A DNA stretch of 64,000 nt, from NCBI GenBank assembly GCA_023265625.1, contig JAHFST010000002.1, positions 124,001 to 188,000 on the forward strand, written 5' to 3'. Source of the DNA: Deltaproteobacteria bacterium. Lineage in GTDB: Bacteria; UBA10199; JACPAL01; JAHFST01. Position 1 is the first letter of the stretch, and each line of letters opens with the position of its first letter. The notes below the pieces were generated by a model. It was given only the letters and a program-made list of their open reading frames with translations, searched no databases and was not told where the DNA came from. This document shows positions 33,999 through 43,073 of this stretch, in pieces. Both the position numbers and the translations under genes were made by a program.

Positions 33999-34512
33999 TC
34001 AATGTAGGAGGGATTTTAGATTATTGGTGATTTTCTCGATTGGAAACACACATTTTCTGGTTCCGGCGAGCCAAGGAGTCCGGTTAATTTCTTTGGTTAG
34101 TCCCACGATACTGACGTGTTCCCAACCTCCCCGGCTCTCAACGTGATACCGTATATGATTGATCGCCTCATTGATGATCCCCAACACTTGGCGATCATGG
34201 GTTTTACCATAATGAATTTGTCCATCTGTTAGGAATTCCAAATGATGATCCTGAAATCCATCGCTTCTCAGGGACAAGGACAACGTGGAGAGGAACTCGC
34301 CTGCGAAGTCTTCCAATTGATTCTTTTTCATCCACGGCATAATGATAGCATAGAAAGTCTGATCGCTTATCTCAATGAGCGTTTTTCTGTGTGTTGCTGT
34401 GCGCGATATTAACGATGTGGGCGTGCCACGCAAGGCGTCAACTTGAAGCATCAAGATCGGCCGCTGAAAAGCCCAACTGTTCGATCATTTTTTTGGTGCA
34501 ATGGAGATGGAT
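33999..34512 (-). pseudogene. Broken DUF6933-like gene
   Basis: The remnant reads IHLHCTKKMIEQLGFSAADL in one frame directly after the SIR2-like gene, hits an in-frame TGA, continues as RLAWHAHIVNIAHS, then changes frame to THRKTLIEISDQTFYAII and runs to VLGIINEAINHIRYH and EINRTP...PIEKI. These pieces fit the order of a DUF6933-type protein. There is no start codon, at least one nonsense change and one frameshift. The longest intact frame (34454-33999) is therefore only the second part. Confidence 0.6.
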
Positions 34513-34520
34513 TTTTCAGG

Positions 34521-35795
34521 CTAAGGGTCGCTAAGACTATTTATCGCGTCTAAGCTAAATCCTTGATGAACCTTCTTCATTCTTTTGGGCTGAAATAACG
34601 CTTCCATCCTGTCAAAGTAGCCGTCATTTTGTGACGGCTTTTTATCGATTACAATGAGCTCTTCCAATTGATGTTGTGGAGATCGTCGTAAGATTCTTGA
34701 TCTGATTGCATTGAAATGATCCGTGTCCGTTGGCGGCAAGCTCCACCCTATAATAATTACCTGTTTCGTATTTGAGTTTTCTAATGCATCCAGAAACGTC
34801 CGTTCGGCCTCATATAGAATGGGATAGGATTTCACCTTGATTGACGTTGGAGGAACGATAAGTGGTTCAACGCGCGGGAACCTGGTACTTCCTTCAAAAT
34901 CTATAATCCTTGCATCACCTAGGCTTGGAAATGCACTAAAACGATTCTGAACATTAACCAATAGGCACGTTTCCTTCGCTTCGTCATTTTCTCTTCGCTT
35001 GCAAAAAGACAGTGAGCCATGCGGCTTCAATAATCTTAGCCTTGATAGCCCTCCGGTTGCATTTTTTCCTATTTCTTCACAGTTCGGAGGATCAGGGAAC
35101 GACCCGTTGATCCTATCAAAATCAGGAATTTGAGATGGGTCTAATTTCCCTTTAAATGCATCTTGCCTTGTCAATATTTGCTTAAGATCGGCATCGGCAA
35201 TTTGTTTATTCAGAGAAACCACCCAGTTTAGGAGGGCGTTGTCAGCAATAATGTCATAGTTGAAAGAGACAATTGTAGAAACGAATTGCTCACCTATAAA
35301 GCGGTCAAATAGCTTTCCAAATAATTCGTCGGCCTTGTTTTGGTGTTCTTGGGAAATAGGTCCCAAGAGCCAATTGATCATGAATAATATAGCCGAATAC
35401 GCATCAGGCTTCTTCTGGGTAAGACATTGATCCAAGACCCTTTCAAGATTTTCGTTTGCACCATCAAATCGTGATTGGAGGACAGAGAGATACTCATCGC
35501 GAACGACCTCAATTACTTTGGCATGATTATCCTTGTCCTTAAGACCAATAAGCGTCCTATATTGTAAAGCCAGGTTCTCGCATGTGGAATTTATTGTAAG
35601 AAATGCTCGATCGTCATCAAGGGTGGAGAAAAGCGTTGCCACTAGACTCTTGTCATCATTATTCTGCGCATTCTTCAGGGCTGCAGTGAAAAAACAGTCC
35701 ATTGTAGCAAAGCGATCGGAATCGATGGACGCAGATGCTCCTGCACCCAGAACAATTATTTTCATGCACCACGTGGAACAATCTGCCTCTGTCAT
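34521..35795 (-). CDS. SIR2-like domain protein, candidate NAD-targeting defence factor
   Basis: A 424-residue protein. IIVLGAGASASID near the N-terminus is the Rossmann NAD-binding loop, VSFNYDIIADNAL and LLKPHGSLSF are the Asn- and His-containing motifs of SIR2_2-type proteins, and VIIIGWSLPPTDTDHF follows. Such proteins occur in anti-phage systems that deplete NAD. The ATG at 35795 has GGGAGAG upstream and follows an HsdS stop by 4 bases; a second ATG at 35765 is an alternative. The gene therefore once sat in a type I restriction operon. Confidence 0.78.
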   Translation of the reverse strand: MTEADCSTWCMKIIVLGAGASASIDSDRFATMDCFFTAALKNAQNNDDKSLVATLFSTLDDDRAFLTINSTCENLALQYRTLIGLKDKDNHAKVIEVVRDEYLSVLQSRFDGANENLERVLDQCLTQKKPDAYSAILFMINWLLGPISQEHQNKADELFGKLFDRFIGEQFVSTIVSFNYDIIADNALLNWVVSLNKQIADADLKQILTRQDAFKGKLDPSQIPDFDRINGSFPDPPNCEEIGKNATGGLSRLRLLKPHGSLSFCKRRENDEAKETCLLVNVQNRFSAFPSLGDARIIDFEGSTRFPRVEPLIVPPTSIKVKSYPILYEAERTFLDALENSNTKQVIIIGWSLPPTDTDHFNAIRSRILRRSPQHQLEELIVIDKKPSQNDGYFDRMEALFQPKRMKKVHQGFSLDAINSLSDP

Positions 35796-35799
35796 AAAT

Positions 35800-35943
35800 T
35801 CACAACTCTCCCTCAATCGCCCGGTGTAAAAGCGAATTGAAAAGATCATCCAACCATTGGCAACTGGTGGCCTGCTCGGCTTCCAAAGAGCGGATTTCAA
35901 CAACTCGGATGGCAAACTCTCTTTGTATAATGGTGTCAGACAC
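35800..35943 (-). pseudogene. hsdS: C-terminal fragment of a type I restriction specificity subunit
   Basis: A 47-codon piece beginning VSDTIIQREFAIRVVEIRSL and ending CQWLDDLFNSLLHRAIEGEL then TGA matches the conserved C-terminal helix of HsdS proteins. An in-frame stop lies four codons upstream of its first codon, so the rest of hsdS is missing, and no hsdM or hsdR is present. The SIR2-like gene starts 4 bases after its stop. Confidence 0.7.
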
Positions 35944-36073
35944 GCCTCCAACCTACGAAAATATTTAGGGCATGTCCAGCTCAAGAGAATCCAGAATCGT
36001 CATTTTCTTTAATAGTAGATAGGGTCAAGTATTGACGGCGTGTTGCTCAAACCCATTTTTCAAAGTAAGTCTT

Positions 36074-36540
36074 CTAGAAGGCGAGCCTCCAACCATCGCT
36101 TAGACTGAGAATGATATTTACGAACTGGAGAAACGTTTTTGAGCAAGAGCCGAGGGTGAGCTGAGGTACAGAGCAGTATCCTATGTCCCGAGGGGAATTG
36201 GTGCCGTGATCAATGAGAATCTTCATGTTTTGGACAGCTGCCGTCAGATAATCCTGGATCTGGACCGGCCAGATCCTTCTCCACCTTGACTGTTTGAATC
36301 CGTATCTGGTTGACCGGGCAAAGGATCTCTCCATGAGATGTTGGCGCACAAAGATATCTCGGCGAGACCGCCAGGATCTGCCTGATGTCTCATGGCAGCG
36401 ATCTCCTCCTGCCTCAAATGTCGCAGGATGGTTCGCCTGTTTTCGACGTCGTACACTGTGATTTAAGAGGACAAGCCTGACAGCTCATCTTTGATGCTGC
36501 ATAATCAACGGAGTCACGCCCTTTATGCGAAGATTTTCTT
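36074..36540 (-). pseudogene. Remnant of an IS1182-type transposase
   Basis: Pieces of a DDE transposase C-terminus appear in three frames of the minus strand: SCQACPLKSQCTTSKTGE, then RRTILRHLRQEEIAAMRHQ, then FVRQHLMERSFARSTRYGFK with RIWPVQIQDYLTAAVQNMKI. This order matches transposases of the IS1182 / DUF772 group. At least two frameshifts separate the pieces and the N-terminal half is missing. Confidence 0.65.
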
Positions 36541-36932
36541 CTCAGAACCTCTCCCGCAGGCCTTGCCCCTTTCTCACAATACTATTCAGATTAAAGATTT
36601 GGACAAATCAGAGATTGAAAAATGCTTGTAATTCAGTATGGTAACTAGCTTTCCAACTAATCGTCGGGGCGGGTTTGGGGCTCTACAAAATTTGAGCATC
36701 TCAATTGATTGGGAGATATAAAATTGAAGACGGAGGTTTTTAAAAAATTGCCGAACTCCATGGCTTCCGGGGTTTCATCCGGGGATTTAGCGGGCGGATT
36801 ATGGTTGTGAGGATCGAATTTTTGGCGTTGCTTGGGGTGACAAATAGTCTGGTGAGAAGAAAGAGATTCCAATTGGCGAGATTGGAACACACCCATCCTG
36901 ACAGATTAGTCTTAATCTGAGGATAAATGGGG
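36541..36932. other. Intergenic stretch, nothing recognised
   Basis: I see no supported gene or strong structure here. Short minus-strand frames exist but lack any recognisable motif or ribosome site. Confidence 0.5.
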
Positions 36933-37637
36933 TTAGGTCCCAAACCTTTCGCGATATTTCTGTTTCCAGGCGAGGAATTTTAGTTGATGGGACCTGCGTA
37001 AGATGTGAGTTTTGTGGATGACCCAATCAGGATTACCGATGAAAGGGGAAGAGGAGTAGGGTTGTTTTGTTTTCCAGTCATTTTGTAGGAGTTGATCAAC
37101 GAGGGCGCGGTATTCGGCCTGTCGTTGTTCTGGGGTAGATGCGAGTGTGAGGTAAGAGGGCGCAGGGGTAATGAGGGGGTCATTTTCTCCATAGGCGTAG
37201 TGGCGGTAGGAAGAGAAGGTGTTATGGTTGGGATGATGAACCTTTCCCGCGCGTTTTGGGTTGAGATCGATGTAGCGCATGACTTCTAAGAGGTGTTTAT
37301 CGGATTGAATCATAGGGGATTTGAAACGGTCCATGACAACTTGACCCTGTCTTTTGACGTGTTTGTTGTAGAGTCTAGCAAAGCGAGCGTTGACGACCCG
37401 GAAGAAGTCGGAGAAGTCACGGAGTGAGGAGAGGTGACCTGAGAGGTGAGGGTGGTTGTCCATGAGACAATAGGAGTATATTTGGATGCCGTAACGATTT
37501 TTGTAATGGAGTAGGAGGTTGTAATAGAGTTGTTTGGCCCAGGATTCTTTCAGTAACCAATCTTTGTTATGACATTGCCAAGTGACGTGGAAGCAGGAGT
37601 CGTCTTCAAGGATAGCGGAGCGAGGGAGCGATGCCAT
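36933..37637 (-). CDS. REP-associated tyrosine transposase (RAYT / Y1_Tnp)
   Basis: A protein of about 234 residues of the Y1 transposase superfamily. It has an early VTWQCHNKDW strand, the HUH-type metal site in YCLMDNHPHL, an FFRVVNARFARLYNKH region, and YIDLNPKRAG with the candidate catalytic tyrosine. RAYTs process single-stranded palindromes. A start at 37637 is preferred to 37688 because the family begins with a MASLPR-like segment. A 50-bp palindrome-bearing repeat lies 79 bases upstream. Confidence 0.85.
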   Translation of the reverse strand: MASLPRSAILEDDSCFHVTWQCHNKDWLLKESWAKQLYYNLLLHYKNRYGIQIYSYCLMDNHPHLSGHLSSLRDFSDFFRVVNARFARLYNKHVKRQGQVVMDRFKSPMIQSDKHLLEVMRYIDLNPKRAGKVHHPNHNTFSSYRHYAYGENDPLITPAPSYLTLASTPEQRQAEYRALVDQLLQNDWKTKQPYSSSPFIGNPDWVIHKTHILRRSHQLKFLAWKQKYRERFGT

Positions 37638-37715
37638 GGGCCAGACTAGAGCAAATTCCGGGCCAAATACTGTAGGACGAGAAATCAAGGGGTTAGCGTG
37701 ACAAGACGGAGTTAG

Positions 37716-37765
37716 ACCGTCCGAAATTCGGACGGTATCGACCGAAAATCGAACCTTCGTCTTAC
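37716..37765. repeat. 50-bp palindrome-bearing repeat, copy 1
   Basis: Identical to 38399-38448 except for one base. The first 21 bases are a perfect palindrome (ACCGTCCGAAATTCGGACGGT, arms ACCGTCCGAA). It lies between the RAYT gene and the toxin-antitoxin pair, 23 bases past the antitoxin stop. Confidence 0.9.
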
Positions 37766-37788
37766 TTTTCTTCTTTTCTTAAGAGTTG

Positions 37789-38031
37789 TCAGGCGGCTCG
37801 GGACAAAGACCAGATTGGAACCCTGGCCCATCGTGTTGGTTTTAGTCCCTTGTGCAGAATCTTTTCCATCTTTTCTACGGTCTTTCCATCCATCCAAACC
37901 TCGTCACAAGCAGAACAGACGAGGGCAGGGACGTCTTCAAAACTAAACATCCTTTTACCAACTTTTTTGTCATAACAAATTTTCTGCGCAACTAACGTGC
38001 CTCCGCAGGAGGCACACCTATTTTTTTTCAT
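37789..38031 (-). CDS. YgiT-type zinc-finger antitoxin
   Basis: An 80-residue protein with CASCGG and VCSACDEVW, the two CxxC pairs of the YgiT-type (MqsA N-terminal-like) zinc finger. This domain is the usual partner of DUF4258 proteins, which is the gene directly upstream here. The start overlaps the partner's stop by 4 bases (ATGA). No HTH follows, so regulation by DNA binding is unclear. Confidence 0.85.
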   Translation of the reverse strand: MKKNRCASCGGTLVAQKICYDKKVGKRMFSFEDVPALVCSACDEVWMDGKTVEKMEKILHKGLKPTRWARVPIWSLSRAA

Positions 38032-38336
38032 CTCTTCTCCCTTCTCGTGGTTGGGTCAAGCCATTTTTCAGGATCCAGCCAGTGCACGGTAACGATATGC
38101 ACCTTCTTTTCGAGGGCACAGACCGCATACAGGGGGAATCCCCCTTTTACCCGCCCCATGATCAGACAGGATGGGTAAGGTTTGTCATCCTTATACTCTT
38201 CCACGATGCTTCCATGATAAATGATTTCTTTGAGCTCCTCAATCGTTATTCCTCTTTGGTCCATGCGCTTCTGAGCATGCAAAGTGATGAGATATTTACC
38301 TTTTTTGACCAGTGATTGGAGTTTTTTGAAATCCAT
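38028..38336 (-). CDS. DUF4258-type putative toxin
   Basis: A 102-residue DUF4258 protein: ITLHAQKRMDQRGIT (the HA..RM..RGI motif), DKPYPSCLIM and PLYAVCALEKKVHIVTVHW. The fold resembles RelE/BrnT-like RNases. It forms an operon with the overlapping YgiT-type gene, the known order for this pair. The toxin role is inferred from family pairing. Confidence 0.82.
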   Translation of the reverse strand: MDFKKLQSLVKKGKYLITLHAQKRMDQRGITIEELKEIIYHGSIVEEYKDDKPYPSCLIMGRVKGGFPLYAVCALEKKVHIVTVHWLDPEKWLDPTTRREKR

Positions 38337-38398
38337 TTATTTTCAAATTAGCCCAAGTCCTTAAGGGCGTCTATCCTAAAAATGTTAAGATCGAAAAT

Positions 38399-38448
38399 AC
38401 CGTCCGAAATTCGGACGGTATCGACCGAAAATCGAACCTCCGTCTTAC
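38399..38448. repeat. 50-bp palindrome-bearing repeat, copy 2
   Basis: The second copy, in direct orientation to 37716-37765, differs only at one base (CCTCCG versus CCTTCG). It lies 62 bases upstream of the DUF4258 gene, so the two copies bracket the toxin-antitoxin operon with a period of 683 bases. The rest of the 38337-38672 gap is otherwise empty apart from the leader of the next gene, which has an AGGAGG site. Confidence 0.9.
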
Positions 38449-38672
38449 GGTGGACGGATATCATAACGACTTGCGTCACAAAAATATTTTCCAAAACGCG
38501 CAACTTTTCTATAGCGGTGCCGAACTTCTGGGTAGACAGTCTCAGCGTGGTTGGTTTAAGTGCCTTCGACGAGGTGTTACATGTCACCTGCAGTTTGGTT
38601 GCTCGGTCGGTTATCGGTTGTCTTTAAAATCTCATTCATTGCTAACCTTGTATCTTTTCCCAGGAGGGTTTT

Positions 38673-41309
38673 ATGAGCCAAGTCGATACGGCTTCCAGCT
38701 ATGTCTATGATCCGCAGACCCAGACCATTTTCCAGGCGGGGGATGACAAAAACCCCGATCTGATTCCACTCGATCCAGCCTCCAGTGGGGCATTAACGGA
38801 ACAGTTGTCGAAACATGGGCAACCGGATGAGGTGGTGATCCATGGGGCGGATTCCTTCACTGTGAAATGGCGGCAAGTTCAGGATGGCCGTTTGTCCTAC
38901 GAAGATTGTGGGGGCATAGATGATGACTGCACCGATGGGGAAAAACAGGAATTATATTGGAAAAATGTGAGGCCTGAAAATATTGTGGTCGTTAATGCCC
39001 TTGGTTATTATCTGGAACGCTCCTTGCCGGTTATGATCCTAGCTGCTTTGTCGAATATGAGCTGCAATAAGGTGGAAGATACCGATGCCATCGATGGCTC
39101 GGGAGAAGTTTCAATGGATGCGGGTACTGTGGCTGACACAGCTTGCACAATCTTTGTGGGGGGCAAGACGATTGATTGTGAGGGGGATGAGGATGGGGAT
39201 AAAGTGATCAATAGAGATGATCGATGTCCCTTTGACAAAGGTGTACTTGAGGGGTGTCCTGATACCAATCAACCTCCAGTGATTAAACCGATTCCCGATC
39301 AAACAGTCGTGGAAGGTAAAACTCTTTCCTTTGAGGTGACAGCCACGGATCAAGATGGTGATTCTATAATCTTGAGTGCTTATCCAACTAGCCTCGATTC
39401 CCCAGTCAAATACGCCAATTTTGATCCTATAAAAGGCACCTTTTCTTGGACTCCAAAGGTTGGTGATGCTGGCAAGTATCAGGTCGAGTTCAAAGCTACT
39501 GATGGTAAGGTAACGGTCTCTCTTCTAGTTGACATTGTTGTGATTGATCAAGGCGATCTCGATAGCGACGGAGACGGGGTTAAGGACTCCTTTGATGCTT
39601 GTCCAGATAAAGCGGGGCCGTCTTGGAGAAAGGGATGTCCGATTCAGAATCACGCGCCGATCATTATTCCTATCCCTAATCAGACAATAGCAGAGGGCAA
39701 TCATCTGGAATTGGTGATTTCTGTTTCAGATCCTGATGGGAATGTCATTCAAATGAATGCAGATCCAATTCCTACAGGGGCGCAGTTTGATTCTATAAAG
39801 GGAGTCTTTGATTGGATACCAAACTTCACACAGTCTGGGATCTATAATATTACGTTCTCAGCGACAGATGGGAGCTTGAGTGATTCTCAAAAAGTTCTTA
39901 TCACTGTGGCCGACACACCACTTCCACCAAAACTGGAAATGGTAGAGGATAAGACTGTCAGTGAAGGACAGGCCCTTTCCTTTCAAGTAAAGGCAACAGA
40001 TCCAGATGGAGATCTTATTTCCTATTCTGTAGAGCCATTGCCCCAAGGGGCACAGTTTAATGAGGCAACGGGATGGTTCCTATGGATACCCGATTTGACT
40101 CAGGCGGGATTTTACCCCATCAATTTCTCGGCCGCGGCAGGTGGTCAAAAAGTGACGCAAAATATGACTATTACGGTGCTCAATGTAAACCAGGCACCTC
40201 TTCTTGCACCTATCGGAGATAAAACAGTTAATACGGGAGAGGTGTTGTCATTTACGTTATTGGCTACGGATGCGGACGGAGATGGCGTCACTTACGATAT
40301 CCAACCATTGCCGAATGGAGCTACTCTTAACACCAAAACAGGTGCTTTTCAGTGGAAGCCGGATTATACGCAGGCGGGGAAGTACAGTGTGAGCTTCTCG
40401 GCAACGGATGGAAGCTTGAGCGATTTTCAAAATGTTTTGATTACCGTGGAAAAGGACGTGGATGTGGATGGAGTACCGGATAAGATGGATAATTGTCCCA
40501 ATTTCCCCAATCCTGATCAATCTGATCTGAACAAGGATGGGCTGGGGGATGCCTGTATCTGCGATCCGGATGGAAATGGAATAATTGGTGATAACCAAAT
40601 ACCGGACACAGTTTTACGTGGGGTTGTAAAAACTGCTCTTGGTCTTAATTCAGCAGATCCTATTACCTTGACTCAAACTAAACAGTTGCTTTCTCTCGAT
40701 TACACTAGCACTTGTGGTGATCCTTCTCCAGACCAAATTTCCAATCTCGTAGGACTCCAGTGTTTCCCCCAGTTAAAGGAGTTATGGTTGGGTATGGAAT
40801 ACCCATGTATAAATCCTATCAGTGACCTCACTCCGTTAGGTGGGTTGACACAGTTACAGAGCTTAGGTGTAAGAAATAGTCAGGTAGCTGATATTGGGGC
40901 ACTAGCTGGATTGGTCAAATTGGAAGAATTGTATTTAGATGGTGGTAAAATTGTTGAAGTTGTTCCACTCTCTGGCTTAACTAAATTGAGTGTGTTGACT
41001 CTTGATTCAAATAAAATTGCTGATCTAGGGCCCTTAGCTACCCTAAACAATTTGAACCTTTTGGACCTAAGATACAATCAGATTAGCGATTTAACTTTCC
41101 TTCAGGATCTAGTAAATTTGACATCGCTTGGACTTAGTTCAAATCCAATCAGTGACATTGGTTGGTTGTTAATTAACCCTGGTTTGGGTAAGGGAGATGA
41201 GGTGGATCTAGGTTACGATCTCGAGATTCCTCTAGCGCAGATTGACCAGCTTTGTGCCAAGGGAACAACTGTGGTTTATCCTGGTATTACTTCGGTTTAC
41301 TGCAACTGA
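38673..41309 (+). CDS. Large Ig-like / thrombospondin-3 / leucine-rich repeat surface protein
   Basis: An 878-residue protein. From about residue 200 there are four Ig/cadherin-like repeats of the type ..EG..L.F.V.ATD.DGD....LP.GA.F....G.F.W.P..., interleaved with thrombospondin-3 calcium motifs (DSDGDGVKDSFDACPD, DNCPNFPNPDQSDLNKDG). Residues about 690-860 are internalin-like leucine-rich repeats (LTLDSNKIADLGPL). The first 100 residues are an unknown domain; a hydrophobic stretch near 112-120 may be a delayed export signal or anchor. AGGAGG precedes the ATG. Confidence 0.85.
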   Translation: MSQVDTASSYVYDPQTQTIFQAGDDKNPDLIPLDPASSGALTEQLSKHGQPDEVVIHGADSFTVKWRQVQDGRLSYEDCGGIDDDCTDGEKQELYWKNVRPENIVVVNALGYYLERSLPVMILAALSNMSCNKVEDTDAIDGSGEVSMDAGTVADTACTIFVGGKTIDCEGDEDGDKVINRDDRCPFDKGVLEGCPDTNQPPVIKPIPDQTVVEGKTLSFEVTATDQDGDSIILSAYPTSLDSPVKYANFDPIKGTFSWTPKVGDAGKYQVEFKATDGKVTVSLLVDIVVIDQGDLDSDGDGVKDSFDACPDKAGPSWRKGCPIQNHAPIIIPIPNQTIAEGNHLELVISVSDPDGNVIQMNADPIPTGAQFDSIKGVFDWIPNFTQSGIYNITFSATDGSLSDSQKVLITVADTPLPPKLEMVEDKTVSEGQALSFQVKATDPDGDLISYSVEPLPQGAQFNEATGWFLWIPDLTQAGFYPINFSAAAGGQKVTQNMTITVLNVNQAPLLAPIGDKTVNTGEVLSFTLLATDADGDGVTYDIQPLPNGATLNTKTGAFQWKPDYTQAGKYSVSFSATDGSLSDFQNVLITVEKDVDVDGVPDKMDNCPNFPNPDQSDLNKDGLGDACICDPDGNGIIGDNQIPDTVLRGVVKTALGLNSADPITLTQTKQLLSLDYTSTCGDPSPDQISNLVGLQCFPQLKELWLGMEYPCINPISDLTPLGGLTQLQSLGVRNSQVADIGALAGLVKLEELYLDGGKIVEVVPLSGLTKLSVLTLDSNKIADLGPLATLNNLNLLDLRYNQISDLTFLQDLVNLTSLGLSSNPISDIGWLLINPGLGKGDEVDLGYDLEIPLAQIDQLCAKGTTVVYPGITSVYCN

Positions 41310-41334
41310 ATTTTGGAAGTGGAATAACTGATTG

Positions 41335-42903
41335 TTATTTCTTTTCAACTGTCGCCGTAATTTCAATTGCCGCCTCTCCATTAGGTGGTGGTGTCATGCT
41401 GTCTGCCAGAAGGCCGTTGCCCTTGGTGTCTAAAAAGCCTGGCGAGACACCCACTAAAACTATCTTGCCGGTTGCCGCATTCAAACTTGAACCCAAAAAT
41501 TCTCCTTTGCCTCCTGATGGAAGCTGGTTGGATGTGTTGAATAGAGCCTTCTTCAAGGAACCTTTGGGGATGTTTTTAGTAATCGCGCTCTTGGTAGTTA
41601 AAGAGAGTACCATACGGGCCTGAAAATCATCTTTGGTGCCTCCGATGTCTTTGACGTCACTAACCAGTTTAATTGAAAGATTGGGAAGGTCGATGTTTCC
41701 AGTGTTGCGATCAAAAGTCCCGGTTACCTCGTTTTCAACAATGACTTGGGTGTAACCATGTACCAAGGTTTTGATATCTCCAGCGTCGGGTCCAGGAGGG
41801 GGTAGGATGAAATCTTTTAGGATGGCGGGAAAAACCGCGACGCCTTTGGATGTCAGTTGCATAAATGTCTTGAATGGCGTGTAGGCTGGGACTGCTGTGG
41901 CACTTGAAATAACCGCCGCGGGTGACTTCTGCGTGATGAGCCGGATGAGATCAATGGTGAGATGGAGTTCACCACAATAGTTGGCAAATGTTCCCGTGCA
42001 GGTTTCAGCCCCGGTCGTACTTCCCCCGGTGGTAGACCCCCCAGTTGTTGTGCTTCCGCCAGTAGTGGAACCGCCAGTCGTCGAGCCTCCGGTCGTACTC
42101 CCCCCCGTGGTAGATCCCCCGGTTGTCGTACTTCCGCCGGTGGTGGAACCACCAGTAGTCGAACCTCCGGTCGTGCTCCCCCCCGTGGTAGAACCTCCGG
42201 TTGTCGTACTTCCGCCGGTGGTGGAACCACCAGTAGTCGAACCTCCGGTCGTACTTCCCCCGGTGGTAGATCCTCCGGTTGTCGTACTTCCGCCAGTAGT
42301 CGAACCACCGGTCGTGCTCTCCCCCGTGGTAGATCCCCCGGTTGTCGTGCTTCCGCCAGTTGTCGAACCATTGCTTGTTTCCCCTGCGGTAGTGGCGCCA
42401 CTGGTTACACTCCCACCATCAGAGGGAGGGGGAGGATTATTTTCATTTGAGGTACATTCTGGGGTTGCGGCCCCGGAAGAACCCTCAAGGTGGATTTGGA
42501 ACACCCCTTCAGGGGATTCAAAGGCGATGTCGAGCATGGCCTCTTGAACGCTATTTTCTACAGCGGGAGAAAACTCAATCTTCCATGTGTAGGTGGAATT
42601 GGCTGGGATTTGGGCATCTTGAATGGCACCAAGTTGAGCGGGGATTTCTTTGTCACCAATGAAAAGAGAGAGGAGCTGAAAGTTGCCGTCGGGATCGGTA
42701 CCGGCATCGATACTGGCCCCTTTGACGATCATTTCACTGTCACTATTGTTTCGCATCCGGATATTTTTGATGTGGGAGTCGCAAACCGCGGTGGTCTGGA
42801 AGGTGGAAACGATCATCCCCCCGATCTGACTGGAGCCGCAGCTAGTAAGGGCTAGAGACAAAAATAAGGGGAAAATAACGATCCGTAGAGACTTGATTTT
42901 CAT
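41335..42903 (-). CDS. Lipoprotein with Gly-Gly-Ser-Thr-Thr linker
   Basis: A 522-residue lipoprotein. The signal peptide ends in the lipobox LTSC (C22). Residues 30-145 form an Ig/ASH-like beta domain, residues about 179-298 are a GGSTT linker, and the last 220 residues are a folded domain with FDRNTGNIDLPNLSIKL that is similar to the end of the 1705-residue protein. The start is the ATG at 42903 rather than the one six codons upstream because it gives a regular signal peptide. It is transcribed divergently from the large lipoprotein gene. Confidence 0.85.
   Translation of the reverse strand: MKIKSLRIVIFPLFLSLALTSCGSSQIGGMIVSTFQTTAVCDSHIKNIRMRNNSDSEMIVKGASIDAGTDPDGNFQLLSLFIGDKEIPAQLGAIQDAQIPANSTYTWKIEFSPAVENSVQEAMLDIAFESPEGVFQIHLEGSSGAATPECTSNENNPPPPSDGGSVTSGATTAGETSNGSTTGGSTTTGGSTTGESTTGGSTTGGSTTTGGSTTGGSTTGGSTTGGSTTGGSTTTGGSTTGGSTTGGSTTGGSTTGGSTTTGGSTTGGSTTGGSTTGGSTTGGSTTTGGSTTGGSTTGAETCTGTFANYCGELHLTIDLIRLITQKSPAAVISSATAVPAYTPFKTFMQLTSKGVAVFPAILKDFILPPPGPDAGDIKTLVHGYTQVIVENEVTGTFDRNTGNIDLPNLSIKLVSDVKDIGGTKDDFQARMVLSLTTKSAITKNIPKGSLKKALFNTSNQLPSGGKGEFLGSSLNAATGKIVLVGVSPGFLDTKGNGLLADSMTPPPNGEAAIEITATVEKK
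42010..42369. repeat. Tandem 15-bp repeat encoding the GGSTT linker
   Basis: About 360 bases encode 120 residues of GGSTT units with GGSTTT every fifth unit, giving a 26-residue (78-bp) higher-order period. Such minisatellites change length by slippage. The plus-strand translation (Val-Glu-Pro-Pro runs) is an artefact. Confidence 0.9.
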
Positions 42904-43073
42904 GGGACACCTCGTTTCCACAACCCTAGTATCGGCATATGTTGCAGAACGTTGCTAGATGTGAAGCAGAAAAATAACTATTTTTTTAAGCGTCTAATGC
43001 ACCGCGTTACAGAAAAATATGGTGGGGTCATCTTTTTACGCAACGTTTTCTGAGAATCGCCGATATTTCCAAC

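Noticed and set aside
33999-34454. Intact 151-residue gene
   Set aside because: The sequence upstream in another frame holds the missing N-terminal part with a stop, so this is the second half of a pseudogene.
41981-42547. Plus-strand frame of Val-Glu-Pro-Pro repeats
   Set aside because: It is the antisense of the GGSTT linker, without start context or signal; a repeat artefact.
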